From assembly GCA_963576565.1 (NCBI GenBank), contig OY755039.1, positions 77,746,289-77,810,288 on the forward strand: a stretch of DNA of 64,000 nucleotides. Reading direction: 5' to 3'. The notes below the pieces were generated by a model, which was not told the origin of the DNA, ran no database searches, and saw nothing but the letters and a program-made list of their open reading frames with translations. Positions 21,300 to 31,719 of the stretch are shown in pieces; within the stretch, counting starts at the first letter, position 1; each line of letters begins with the position of its first letter. This stretch comes from Aspidapion aeneum. Its lineage: Eukaryota; Arthropoda; Insecta; Coleoptera; Brentidae. The position numbers and the translations under genes are program-made.

Positions 21300-22030
21300 A
21301 GCTCACACATATACTATACTATAGTAGTGTGAGCTATGGTGATCCTAATTTTTTCGAGAAAAAAAAAGTTGCTCCGATTTCAAAAATTTTTATATATCTT
21401 TGCGTTTCAGATGATTTTGAAACTTTTTTGTCGCGCCGTCTGTCTGTCTGTCTGTCTGTCTGTATGTCTGTATGTCTGTCTGTAACGATCAACGCGCATA
21501 ACTCAAAAACCGCTCGGCCGATTTTAATGAAATTTGGTACCTAGCCTGGGTCTTGGGTCGAGATGGTCCCATTTAAAAACGAACAAAATCCACCGAACAC
21601 AAGCCAAATAAAAGGGTGGGGGAAGATTTAAAAAATTAGAGTTTATGTGAAAATATGGCGTGTGTGATATCAAACGAAAGGTAATTGAGTATGGAGTTAA
21701 ACAAAATACATTTTAGTTTTTTTACTCAAAAAGGGTGGGGGTAGATTTCAAAAATTAGAGTTTACGTGAAAATATGGCGTGTGTGATATCAAACGAAAGG
21801 TAATTGAGTCCGGAGTTAAACAAAATACAGAGTTTTTGTTTTTTTAAGGGTGGGGGTAGATTTCAAAAATTTGAGTTTAAGTCAAAACATGGCTTGTGTG
21901 GTATCAAACAAAAGGTAATTTAGTGTGGAGTTGAATAAGATATATTTCAAGTTTTAGTTTTATTAGCTGGCACGTACACTATAACTATAGTACCTAGTGT
22001 GAGCTTAGGGGCCCATATATTGGCAGAGTA
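21300..22030 (+). mobile_element. Helentron-type copy H5, full length
   Basis: Same architecture as H4: left hairpin AGCTCACACATATAC...GTGTGAGCT, (GTCT)n at about 21439-21482, three core repeat units, right hairpin AGCTGGCACGTACAC...GTGTGAGCT, terminus GGGGCCCATATATTGG CAGAGTA. Flanks are CTTTT and TTTTC. Confidence 0.8.
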
Positions 22031-23260
22031 TTTTCTAATAGGTAGCAAACATTTTTTTGCAAAGTTCGTATTTTTTCAGGAAAATTCGTAAACCATAGAT
22101 ATGCTTTGGCCAATTAAGAAGATAAAACACCCTGTAGATTTAAGGAATCGCCACATTTTTTCAAATTTTTTATCTTGGTGTAATCGGTATCTAGAGGAAC
22201 CAAAAAATTTATTAAAAATTTATTAAAATCAAAATTGTTAAGTGCAAAAGGTGGCTGGGTTATCATGGAAAGCCCCATATAGAAGTCAATGCCTCATATA
22301 CTCTTTTCATAAATTTCCGTATACAGTTGACAGCATATTGACACTTATTTAGCTGTCAAGACAGTTTGGTAATTTTGTTTTCATCATAATATAATCGAAT
22401 GGTAATAGTGAACACAGGTCCTGACTTAATTTTTTTTATAAATATATTACATAGTATGTGTATGTGTGTAGGGTGTTATTGAGAGACCTCATGAGGCCGT
22501 ATTTTATGTTTGTATTATGAAATATGTGGAAAATATCTAAAAAAAAATTGCTTCGAGGGGAGGGGGGCGGTCCACATCTTATATACGCCACTTTTTAAGT
22601 TTTTAAAAAAATACCTTTGTGTCTAGGGTGTTTAAGATTCAAAGGAGTCAATTCTTCACCATAAAACCATGGCAACATTGCAAGAAAAATGTAATGTAAA
22701 ACCTACGTTTAAGGGCGGGGTAAGGGTTTCAGCGTAAAAAAATCACTTTTTTTGAGCAATTTCATTTGAACCTTTTGTACATTATTGAGCATACTTTTGA
22801 CAATGTTGTGTAATTTTTTCATGCCGAATTATTGAATCATAAGCCGGTAACAGAGCTTCCCCCAGAACGTCTTGGGAAAAAACAATTTGCGGTGTTCACC
22901 ATAATTCGGCCCGAAATTATTTGAAAATAAAAAACCATGAAAATTAGTTCAATTATAATCAAATCTTCCCCCCAACATTCTCTGATAATTTTTTTTTCAT
23001 TTAAACATTTTTGGCGGCCATCAAAAGTGTGAACTGTTATTTTCTACGAAAAATTCCGCAATTTTGTGGGTGGGAAACACCCTTAATGTAAAAAAAATTT
23101 TTTTAACTAAACTTTGGAGGGCGGTATTTTATATGTAGAAAATGTGTACAAAGTTTGAACTGAATCGGTCAAGTAGTTTTTAAATCGCAGTGAACACGGA
23201 CTTTGAAAAAGTAGTTTTGAGAAAAAGCGTCTAAAGTTTATGAACTAAAAAAGTGAAGAA
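22031..23260. other. Unassigned non-coding stretch
   Basis: No coding region or clear repeat boundary. Low-complexity features include a TGTG-rich patch at 22453-22472 and a G-rich run at 22556-22570. The phrase AAAATATCTAAAAAAA near 22531 recurs around 52227, so part of it may be a dispersed element. Confidence 0.3.
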
Positions 23261-23276
23261 ATTTATTTTTTCCAAG

Positions 23277-23468
23277 TTACACAGAATCATCGATTCCAGC
23301 TCCATACAACGGACTTCCTGCGGCATTGTCGATGTCTTCAGCCTCTTTTCTCTCAAGTCTTTGTTTTACCGAACCGAACAGAACCTGTTCGACAGCTGCA
23401 CTGCTATCCCGACCGCCCGCAGCTGTTAGAGTTATAGCGTTAAAGGCCAGGAGAAAATAATTAGACAT
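23277..23468 (-). CDS. Hypothetical small secreted protein (63 aa)
   Basis: Single ORF on the minus strand, clearly more GC-rich than its surroundings. The start (MSNYFLLAFNAITLTAAGG) looks like a short signal peptide, with a likely cleavage after the small residues near position 18. The predicted mature part is hydrophilic, with SVKQRLERKEAEDID and a glycine/proline-bearing, acidic C-terminus. A perfect AATAAA lies at 23267-23262, about 10 bases past the stop, and a TATAAAT-like motif lies about 220 bases upstream. No family is recognised. It could be a peptide precursor, the last exon of a longer gene with an upstream splice (TTTTTCAAG near 23520), or a chance ORF. Confidence 0.4.
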   Translation of the reverse strand: MSNYFLLAFNAITLTAAGGRDSSAAVEQVLFGSVKQRLERKEAEDIDNAAGSPLYGAGIDDSV

Positions 23469-23861
23469 AACTTTAAGAATATTGCTTATATCGGCTTAAA
23501 ATTTTAAGGACATATTCTTGAACTTGAAAAACAATAAGATAAAACAAAAAAAAACAATTCGATTTTTCGAAAGTGAACTTAAACTCGACTGCTGATAATC
23601 CACATGTTAGTGTATTTTTCCGGGATGGCTGATGATCCACAGGTTCTTGGGAAATTTTATTTTTCCGGTACAACACCATGAGGACATTTATATCGGTTTT
23701 CTTACTTGGTTGAAGTTAGATTCACAAAACACCAATATTGAATTGGATTTTTATCCAAAATGACACAGTAGTAAATTCTTTATTAAATCCGTATTACCCA
23801 GATGGGCGTGGATCCAGTCAAAATACATATTACAATTTTACATCAACATTTTTAAGCATCT
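23469..23861 (-). promoter_or_regulatory. Upstream region of the small ORF, candidate promoter/5' UTR
   Basis: On the minus strand this holds a TATAAAT-like box at 23693-23687 and an open stretch of 68 codons (23679-23473) in another frame, without a recognised domain. No clear initiator was identified. The role is inferred only from position. Confidence 0.2.
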
Positions 23862-24149
23862 AATTAAGCCTAAGAATATAAATGTTTCATTATTATTTAT
23901 TGTTTATTTACCTAAAAAAGGCATTTAAAATAAACATAGTTTTATTTAGTCAATATAAAGTATGATTGTTAAAATAAAATAAATAATAATAAAAAAATAC
24001 AAAATAATTAAGCCTAAGAATATAAATGTTTCATTATTATTTATTGTTTATTTACCTAAAATAGGCATTTAAAATAAACATAGTTTTATTTAGTCAATAT
24101 AAAGTATGATTGTTAAAATAAAATAAATAATAATAAAAAAATACAAAAT
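23862..24149. repeat. 144-bp tandem duplication
   Basis: Two nearly identical copies, each starting AATTAAGCCTAAGAATATAA (23862-24005 and 24006-24149) and ending in AATAAAAAAATACAAAAT; the difference is about one base in the CCTAAAA.AGGC region. It lies immediately downstream of the minus-strand LINE 3' region and may belong to its 3' UTR. Confidence 0.9.
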
Positions 24150-24179
24150 AAAACAATAAGGAAATAAATTACTTGTAGT

Positions 24180-24950
24180 ATTTACAAGTGTAGCATAAAA
24201 TCAAACAGGTAACATTAACAAAAAAAATATGACACAAAAGATACAAATACCTATAACATCTAAAAAATGTCACTCAAACTGTCACCAAAAAACTCATCAA
24301 CGGAATAGTATGCTTTTCTTAGTAAGTAGTTTTTTAGTTTAATCTTTAAAGTTTTGGGAGGCAAATCTTTGATTTTTGATGACAATTTATTCCACACTTT
24401 TACGATGGAATATTTACCATTTTTTTGGACATAAGTATAATGTGCCATTTCAGTTTTTAAATTACTTTTATGTCTTGTGTTATATACATGTTCTTGTTCC
24501 AAGCCACTGAAAAGGTCTGGATTGGCCACCATAAAACTTAAACACTCCAGTATGTATAAAGAAAATACTGTGAGTATTCTATTTTCCATAAAAACTTGCC
24601 TACAACTATCGGTTTTTTTCATTTGAAAAATAATTCTTAGACCCCTTTTTTGCAGTTTTAAGATTCTAATGGCCTCAACTGAATTACCCCAAAAAACTAT
24701 TCCATACCTAACCCTTGACTGTATGTAGGCGTGAAATGCTGGTAGACAAGCTGCCACACCGATGTTATCCCGAATGGGGTTTCCAGTTTAGATCTTTATC
24801 CATATGTAGGCCCAAAATTACAACCGAATCAAGATTTTCCAACTGAGCACTGTCAATCTGAATTTCCGCCTTTGTATTTCTAAGACTCATAAGTTGTGTT
24901 TTATTAGTGTTAAGTAGCAAACTGTATCCTAAAAACAAAAAAGGTGTTGC
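24180..24950 (-). mobile_element. LINE RT C-terminal fragment
   Basis: Minus strand from 24950: NTNKTQLMSLRN, SVVILGLHMDKDLNWKPH (the LG box after the RT palm), a frame break near 24757, then an open 165-codon piece (24757-24260) with AYIQSRVRYGIVFWGNS, LQKRGLRIIF, CRQVFMENRILTVFSLYI and YVQKNGKYSIVKVWNKL. This is the standard C-terminal region of Jockey/CR1-group ORF2. The palm domain and endonuclease are missing. Confidence 0.8.
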
Positions 24951-25098
24951 TTAAAGATAATATGCCCTTTATTTTGCTTTTGTCGCCTCAATCACCCGTT
25001 AAAACTAATGTCTCAATTTCAATACATGACGGAAGAAAGACCGACAGTCATAAGATCGAAAATACAAAATATCGATCGAAAAGGTAAAACTTCTAAAA
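24951..25098. other. Short spacer
   Basis: Unassigned sequence between the LINE fragment and copy H6; nothing recognised. Confidence 0.3.
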
Positions 25099-25682
25099 TA
25101 CTCTGCCAATATATGGGCACCTAACCTCACACTAGGTTCTATAGATGTAGAGTACGGGTGAGCTAATATAACTAAAAACTTAAATATATTTTATTCAACT
25201 CCAAACTCAATTACCTATCGTTTGATACCACACAAGCCATATTTTAAGTTAAACTCGAATTTTTGAAATCTACCCCCACCCTTTGTTAAAAAAACTAAAA
25301 TATGTTTTGTTTAACTCTAGACCCAATTACCTTTCGTTTGATATCACACACGCCCTATTTTCACTTAATCTCTAATTTTTTTAATCTACCCCCACCCTCT
25401 TATTTGGCTTGTGCTCGGTGGATTTTGTTCATTTTTAAATGGGACCATCTCGACGCAAGATCCGGCCAAGGCACCAAATTTCATTAAAATCGGACAAGCG
25501 GTTTTTGAGTTATGCGCGTTGGTCGTTACAGACAGACAGACAGACGGCGCAACAAAAAAGTTTCAAAATCATGTGAAACGCAAAGATATATAAAATTTTT
25601 TGAAATCGGAGCAACTTTTTTTTCTCGAAAAAATTAGGATCACTATAGCTCACACTACTATAGTATAGTAGTAGTGTGAGCT
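25099..25682 (-). mobile_element. Helentron-type copy H6, full length
   Basis: Reads TACTCTGCCAATATATGGGC, right hairpin (slightly decayed, CTCACACTAGGTTCT...GGTGAGCT), two core repeats, conserved GTTATGCGCGTTGGTCG, only about three CAGA units at 25528-25541, GGCGCAACAAAAAAG, AAAATTAGGATCACTATAG and the terminal hairpin ending GTGTGAGCT. Flanked by AAAA runs on both sides. Confidence 0.8.
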
Positions 25683-25790
25683 AAAAAGGTAGAAATAGAT
25701 TACAAAACAACAAAGTAAAAAAAATATAACGCATCCTGAAATGGTTAGGTTTTTTGGTATACCTGACTAGTTCAGGTTAGGTATACCAAA

Positions 25791-27223
25791 TACTCTGCCA
25801 ATATATGGGCCCCTAAGCTCACACTAGGTACTAGGGTTATAGTGTACGTGTGAACTAATATAACTAAAAACTGAAATATATTTTATACATCTCCATACTA
25901 AATTACCTTTTGTTTGATCCCACACAAGCCATGTTTTGACTTAAACTCAAATTTTTGAAATCTCCCCCACTCTTAAAATACTCTGCCAATCTATGGGCAC
26001 CTAAGCTCACACTATAGGTACTATAGTTATAGTGTACGTGTGAGCTAATATAACTAAAAACTGAAATATATTTTATTAAACTCCAGACTCAATTACCTTT
26101 CGTTTGATACCACACAAGCCATGTTTTGACTTAAACTTTAATTTTTCAAATCTACCCCCACCTTTTTTTTTAAACTAAAATGTATTTTGTTTAACTCCAG
26201 ACTCAATTACCTTTCGTTTGATGTCACACACGCCATATTTCCACATAAACACTAATTTTTTTAATTTACCCCCACCCTTTTTTTAAAGTAAAATGTATTT
26301 TATTTAACTCCAGACGCAATTACCTTTCGTTTGATATCACACACGCCATATTTTTACATAAACTCTAATTTTTGAAGTATACCCCCACCCTTTTATTTGG
26401 CTTGTGTTTGGTGGATTTTGTTCATTTTTAAATGGGACCATCTCGACCCAAAACCCAGCGTATGTACCAACTTTCATTAAAATCGGGCAAGCGGTTTTTG
26501 AGTTATGCGCGTTGGTCGTTACAGACAGACAGACATACAGACAGACAGACGGCGCAACAAAAAAGTTTCAAAATCATCTGAAACGCAAAAATATATAAAA
26601 AATTTTGAAATCGGAGCAACTTTTTTTTTCTCGAAAAAATTAGGATCACTATAGCTCACACTACTATAGTATAGTAGTAGTGTGAGCTAAAAAACAAAAA
26701 CTATAATGTATTTTGTTAAACTACGGACTCAATTACCTTTCGTTTGATATCACACACGCCATATTTTCACTTAAACTCTAATTTTTGAAATATACCCCCA
26801 CCCTTTTTAAAAAAAAAATTAAAATGTATTTTGTTTAACTCCAGACTCAATTACCTTTCGTTTGATATCACACACGCCATATTTTCACATAAACTCTAAT
26901 TTTTTTAATCTACCCCTACCCTTTTATTTGGTTTGTGTTCGGTGGATTTTGTTCATTTTTAAATGGGACCATCTCGACCCAAGACCCAGCCTAGGTACCA
27001 AATTTCATTAAAATCGGCCAAGCGGTTTTTGAGTTATGCGCGTTGGTCGTTACAGACACACAGACAGACAGATAGACAGACAGACGGCGCAACAAAAAAG
27101 TTTCAAAATTATCTGAAACGCAAAGATATATAAAAAATTTTGAAATCGGAGCAACTTTTTTTTTCTCGAAAAAATTAAGATCACCATAGCTCACACTACT
27201 ATAGTATAGTATATGTGTGAGCT
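25791..27223 (-). mobile_element. Helentron-type copy H7, interrupted by H8
   Basis: The left part, 25791-25978, has terminus TACTCTGCCAATATATGG, a hairpin and half of a core repeat. It resumes at about 26689 with AAAAAACAAAAACTATAATG, two core repeats, the conserved block, a short CAGA tract (27053-27085) and the terminal hairpin with GTATATGTGTGAGCT. H8 sits in the A-run between core repeats, where H3 shows the uninterrupted motif CCCTTAAAAAAAACAAAAAC. A short palindrome TTGGTATACCTGA...GGTATACCAA precedes the element at 25753-25789. Confidence 0.8.
25979..26688 (-). mobile_element. Helentron-type copy H8, full length, nested in H7
   Basis: TACTCTGCCAATCTATGGGC, hairpin AGCTCACACTATAGGTAC...GTGTGAGCT, four core repeats, GTTATGCGCGTTGGTCG, about 6 CAGA units with one CATA, GGCGCAAC, and the terminal hairpin ending GTAGTAGTGTGAGCT. 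AAAA stands on both sides within H7, the expected signature of insertion into an A/T run. Confidence 0.85.
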
Positions 27224-27403
27224 AGGTTAGGTTTTATTTTTTGTTGTTGAATTTTTCACTTTTTAATGTTTGATTTTTTTGTCTGGATCTTTTATCTTTT
27301 TCGATATTTTGCCTTCCGGCTGTATATGATAATGATTTAACCCTAAAGGCTTACGGGTCGTGTTTTATTTATTTTAGCATAACGAATAGAAGGCATTAAG
27401 CTG

Positions 27404-27690
27404 ATGTCAACAATGACTCGCCAAAGTACTTTAGATAGAATCCAGAATGAAATTAGAGAAGCAGTGCAAAGAGAAAAAGAACTAAAGAACGTTTACACTA
27501 CTAAGATACTGATTAAACATGATAATCAAAATAACACGAATTCCATTGATTCTGTAGCTAGTTCAAATAGCTATTTAAACCACCAGCAAAGAACGGATTG
27601 CAATGAAACTAGAACGTTCGAAAAACATGGAAACTCTGCCAATGGATCGGACAATGGGCTTAGAAAGTTTAAACCAAATTCAAGCTCTAG
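27404..27690 (+). CDS. Host gene exon 1 (coiled-coil protein, AKAP2/MISP-like?)
   Basis: ATG at 27404 follows an acceptor-like TTTATTTTAG (exon would start at 27378), with an in-frame TAA in that leader, so this is probably the first coding exon. It encodes 95 codons plus two bases and ends TCTAG before a strong GTAAGT donor. The N-terminus carries STLDRIQNEIREAVQREKEL, a heptad-patterned helix reminiscent of the EREI.EA.EREEEL phrase in the AKAP2/MISP C-terminal family; the rest is polar and asparagine/serine-rich, probably disordered. Phase joins to the exon at 29396 (AG + T = Ser). Family assignment is tentative. A role at the cytoskeleton or kinase anchoring would follow from the family, not from this sequence. 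Confidence 0.7.
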
Positions 27691-28012
27691 GTAAGTGAAA
27701 AGGTTTGCCTGAAGAAGATTGATTTAAGATCCATTACAGTATTACACTACACCTTTACTTATAAAGGCTAATAGAAAAAATCGCAATAAAACATATACGT
27801 CTTAACACAAAATAAAATGGCAAGGTTACCTGAAAATGTTAAAAATTCGGAGGTAAATTACCTTTACCACTTGAAGGTTGAAAACTAAGTAGTCAACTTT
27901 CAATTTTCTTACAAACCTAGCTCTTTTGGCAAAATGTGTAGTGTGCATTATTAGATGTACAGTCCGTTACATAATTATTGTCATCATCATCATTATTAGC
28001 GCTACAACCCTG

Positions 28013-29005
28013 GATATTTTCACATAAACTCTAATTTTTGAAATCTACCCCCAGCCTTTTATTTGGCTTGCGTTCGGTGGATTTTGTTCATTTTTAAATG
28101 GGACCATCACGGTCCAAGACCCGGCCTAGATACCAAATTTCATTTAAATCGGACAAGAGGTTTTTGAGTTACGCGGGTTGGTCGTTATAGACAGACAGAC
28201 GGCGCAACAAAAAAGTTTCAAAATCATCTGAAACGCAAAGATATATAAAAATTTTTGAAATCGGAGAAACTTTTTTTTTCTCGAAAAAATTGGGATCACA
28301 ATAGCTCACACTACTATAGTATGGTAGTAGTGTAAGCGAGGGGTGAACAGCTCTCACAATCGGTGTACACATTTCTCACAATCTGTTCACAATCTTTACC
28401 CAATCACCCACAATCTCTCACAATCTCACCACAATCCTTCAGAATCTTACCACAATCCCTCACAATCTTTACACAATCCCTCACAATCTTAGCAAAAGAT
28501 TGTGGAAAAGATTGTGGATTTTCGCCATCGGCGTAGACATTTTGGGGTTCCCTCACAATCTTAGCAAAAGATTGTGGATTTTCGCAATCGGCGTACACAT
28601 TTTGGTGTCAGCTGGTCACCCCTCGGTTATTAAGCAGCAGGGCCGGTAACGGTAAATGAAGAGGGCGGCAAAGGAAACTATAGACATGATGACCTTTTTT
28701 TTTTTTTTTGTCGCAAGAATTTTTGATGGGACGGTGCCCACCCCGCCCCTTCAGGCACGCTACGCCGCTGTACAGTCCTCCACAAGCCCTCACAATCTTA
28801 TCACAGTCCCTCACAATCTTTCACAATCCCTCCCAATCACCCACAATCTGTCACAATCTCTCACAATCCTACCACAATCCCTCACAATCTTGCCACAATC
28901 CCTCACAATCTTGCCACAATCCCTCACAATCTTACTAAAAGATTGTGGATTTTCACAATCGGTGTACACATTTTGGGTTAGCTGTTCACCCCTCGAGTGT
29001 AAGCT
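28013..29005 (-). mobile_element. Helentron-type copy H9, truncated and interrupted
   Basis: The part 28013-28336 keeps half a core repeat, the conserved GTTACGCGGGTTGGTCG block, about three CAGA units, and the terminal hairpin up to GTAGTAGTGTAAG. The last bases (CT of AGCT) reappear at 29004 after the insertion at 28337-28995. The right terminus with its hairpin is absent. Confidence 0.65.
28337..28995. mobile_element. CACAATC-repeat TIR element with perfect 8-bp target duplication
   Basis: Ends CGAGGGGTGAACAGCT and AGCTGTTCACCCCTCG form a perfect 16-bp TIR. Both flanks carry AGTGTAAG (28329-28336 and 28996-29003), splitting the H9 hairpin. The interior consists largely of two arrays of TCACAATC-type units (about 28374-28560 and 28782-28955) in phrases such as CACAATCCCTCACAATCTTACC, plus GATTGTGGATTTTC and CGGTGTACACATTTTGG motifs. 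A third, internal TIR-like end (CAGCTGGTCACCCCTCG, about 28608-28624) and a foreign ~160-bp block (about 28637-28777) suggest a composite. An 8-bp duplication fits hAT or P; no transposase is present. Confidence 0.8.
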
Positions 29006-29395
29006 AATATTTGCAAAATATGCATTCAAAAATGTTTATTGGTTTTTTGATCAAAACTGAGGTTTTGAAAATTACTGCTTTCTTTTTAGGGATGACAAAG
29101 TGGAAATGCATTTAAACAGATGCGCAACGAATGTTTTATGCCTTTTTAAACAAAATTAAGGTTTTGGTAATAATTACTGTGTTATTTTTTCGGTTTTGGT
29201 AATAATTACTGTGTTATTTTTTCGGGCAAAATGGTAATCTCCATCTAACAACAAAGTTTTGTTTACCCAAACAAAGGCGCTGGGTAAAAGTTCGTTTTTA
29301 TTTGCGAAAAGAAAAAACACGTGTTAATAAATTTTTGTTTTATTTAAAATTGGACATTTTAAAAAATTCGTGAAAATTTCCGTTAATTTTTTTAG

Positions 29396-29591
29396 TTCCA
29401 ACAAAGGCGTGATGCACAAATTTATAAAGGCCAGAGGGCGATTAAGTTTGTCGTCGATAAAGCTTAATGAGCTAGACACTGATGCAGCTTTCAAACCAGC
29501 CAAATTTATCATCGAAAAAGGCGGAAAACCATTAAGGAATGGATTTGTTTCGGCTGAGGAAAAAATGAAAAAAGAACTACATGATTTTCAG
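29396..29591 (+). CDS. Host gene exon 2
   Basis: Bounded by TTAATTTTTTTAG and CAG|GTGAGA. Length 196: one base completes the split serine codon from exon 1, then 65 full codons, ending in phase 0. The peptide begins NKGVMHKFIKARGRLSLSSI, continues with ELDTDAAFKPAKFIIEKGG and ends EEKMKKELHDFQ, a basic/acidic helix that runs straight into exon 3 (TREAELRRERSKSQ). Reading-frame agreement across both junctions is strong evidence that this is a real host gene embedded among repeats. Confidence 0.8.
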
Positions 29592-29799
29592 GTGAGACTT
29601 AATAATTTGTAAGCTGTGATGCACCGCAAAACTTTTTTTATATCGTGCGCTTGTATACCGCGTTCTGGACTACTCGTGCACAAAGTATACACTTTCACGA
29701 TTGCGGAGTGGACATATTATTTATATTACTCAGTTAAAAGTAACAGGATTTGACTTAGGTCGACTTAGCCTAAACTAAACTGAGCTAATATATAATTTT

Positions 29800-30759
29800 T
29801 TATTTGTCAAACACACTGTGTTTATTGTATTACAATCTAGTCAGTAAGACTAATTAGCAATTTTGTTTTAACTTAATTTACTAGAAAAGTCAGATTTAAA
29901 CTTAGGGTTCACTCAACAGTTCTCCCCGCTTTCTTTAGTCTGTAACAATTGTGTTGTGTTTATAGCATTATTTTGTTTTATGTGTAATTCACTTAGTTTA
30001 CTAGCTCAAACAGCTTCACTCTTTTTAGTCTTCGAACTAGCATAGTATTGTCTAGAAGCTGAATTGCTTCCACATTCACATGCCGATGGAGTCTATCTTC
30101 ATGGCTTTTTGCGTACTTTTTTATCCTCGGCTACAGTTTCGATTTTTAGATCTCGATGAAGGTCACTATTTCGAACGTACCAAGGTGCATTCACAATGTT
30201 TCTTAATACTTTATTTTGAAATCTCTGTACAACTAGAATGTTACTCTCTTTAGCACAACCCCATAGTTGAATACCATATGTCCATACTGGTTTCAGTATT
30301 TGTCTATAAAGCAGTAACTTATTATGAATTGTTAAATTGGACTTCCTTCCAATTAGCCAGTTCATTTTTCTATACCTTATCTCAAGTTCTTCTTTTTTTT
30401 TTCTTAACATGTGCTTTCCAGCGCAATTTGGCATCAAGTGTCATACCTAGATATTTTGCCTGATTTGAATATGGTACGGGAATGTTGTTAATTGTAATTT
30501 GTATGTGATTTATGTTTTTGTTTGTAAAATCAACATGAATTGATTTGGTTTCATTTAATTTTATTTGTTGTCCAATTGTGAACTTTTTGTGACTGCATCC
30601 TAAAGTTTTTCTATGCATTTTAGCTCACACTACTACTATACTATAGTAGTGTGAGCTATAGTGATCCTAATTTTTTCGAGAAAAAAAAAGTTGCTCCGAT
30701 TTCAAAATTTTTTATATATCTTTGCGTTTCAGATAATTTTGAAACTTTTTTGTGGCGCC

Positions 30760-30793
<34 letters not shown>

Positions 30794-31590
30794 AACGACC
30801 AACGCGCATAACTCAAAAACCGCTTGCCCGATTTTAATGAAATTTGTTACCTACGCTGGGTTTTTAGTCGAGATGGTCCCACTTAAAAATGAACAAAATC
30901 CACCAAACACAAGCCAAATAAAAGGGTGGGGGTATATTTTAAAAATTAGAGTTTATGTAAAAATATGGCGTGTGTGATATCAAACGAAAGGTAATTGCGT
31001 CTGGAGTTAAATAAAATACATTTTACTTTAAAAAAAAGGGTGGGGGTAAATTTAAAAAATTAGTCTTTATGTGGAAATATGGCGTGTGTGATATCAAACG
31101 AAAGGTAATTGAGTCTGGATTTAAACAAAATACATTTTAGTTTAAAAAAAAGGTGGGGGTAGATTTGAAAAATTAAAGTTTAAGTCAAAACATGGCTTGT
31201 GTGGTATCAAACGAAAGGTAATTGAGTCTGGAGTTCAATAAAATATATTTAAGTTTTTAGTTATATTAGCTCACACGTACACTATAACTATAGCACCTAG
31301 TGTGAGCTTAGGTGCCCATAGATTTGCAGAGTATTTCAATAGATTTTTCTACCGTCAATAAACCAGTATCATCGGCAAATGTTGCTAAGTGGCAATTTTC
31401 TGGCTTTGGGATATCACAAGTGAATAATGAGTATAGATATGGGCCTAGTACGCTACCCTGAGGCACGCCTGCTTGAATTTCTCTGAAATTTGAGTATGAG
31501 TCTTCCTGTTTTACTCTAAAATGTCTATCAGATATGTATGAATCCAAAATATCCGAATATTGTTTTGGCAGAAACCGTTTTAGTTAAAAA
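29800..31590 (-). mobile_element. LINE fragment (RT), split by Helentron copy H10
   Basis: Reading from 31590 on the minus strand: LPKQYSDILDSYISDRHFRVKQ, GVPQGSVLGPYLYSLF, ATFADDTGLL and VEKSIE (ORF 31547-31334). After H10 (30622-31333) the protein resumes with GQQIKLNETKSIHVDF, YSNQAKYLGMTLDAKLRWKAH (30590-30390), and then TYGIQLWGCAKESNI, VQRFQNKVLRNIVNAPWYVRN (30300-30150). The family is Jockey-like, with catalytic FADD intact but frames broken. The 5' part is missing; the 3' end is not sharply defined (about 29800). Confidence 0.75.
30622..31333 (+). mobile_element. Helentron-type copy H10, full length
   Basis: Left hairpin AGCTCACACTACTACTATAC...GTGTGAGCT, AAAAAGTTGCTCCG, (GTCT)n at 30762-30793 (about 8 units), GCGCATAACTC, four core repeats, right hairpin with TATAGCACCTAGTGTGAGCT, terminus AGATTTGCAGAGTA. 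Inserted in the LINE with GCATTT left and TTTCAAT right. Confidence 0.85.
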
Positions 31591-31719
31591 TTAAGGCCTT
31601 CATGCCACACTATTTACCAATTTCCAACGTTGATTTACGTTTGATTTTTGCTACTTAAATTAAGTCTCTGTAACGTGCCATTTTTATTCTTAAGACCCGT
31701 TTTTTGGTTCTTTATTTTT

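Larger units (their letters stand above)
27691..29395 (+). other. Host gene intron 1
   Basis: GTAAGT at 27691 to TTTTTTTAG at 29395. Intron 1 carries Helentron-type copy H9 and, inside it, the CACAATC-repeat element. A 40-base direct duplication (GGTTTTGGTAATAATTACTG ... TTTTTTCGG) lies at about 29160-29225. Confidence 0.65.

Noticed and set aside
28404..29060. ORFs with SHNPSQS-type and IVRDCGK-type repeats, and a CRISPR-like look of regular units
   Set aside because: They are translations of the CACAATC arrays. Units are contiguous with no unique spacers, so this is not a CRISPR array.
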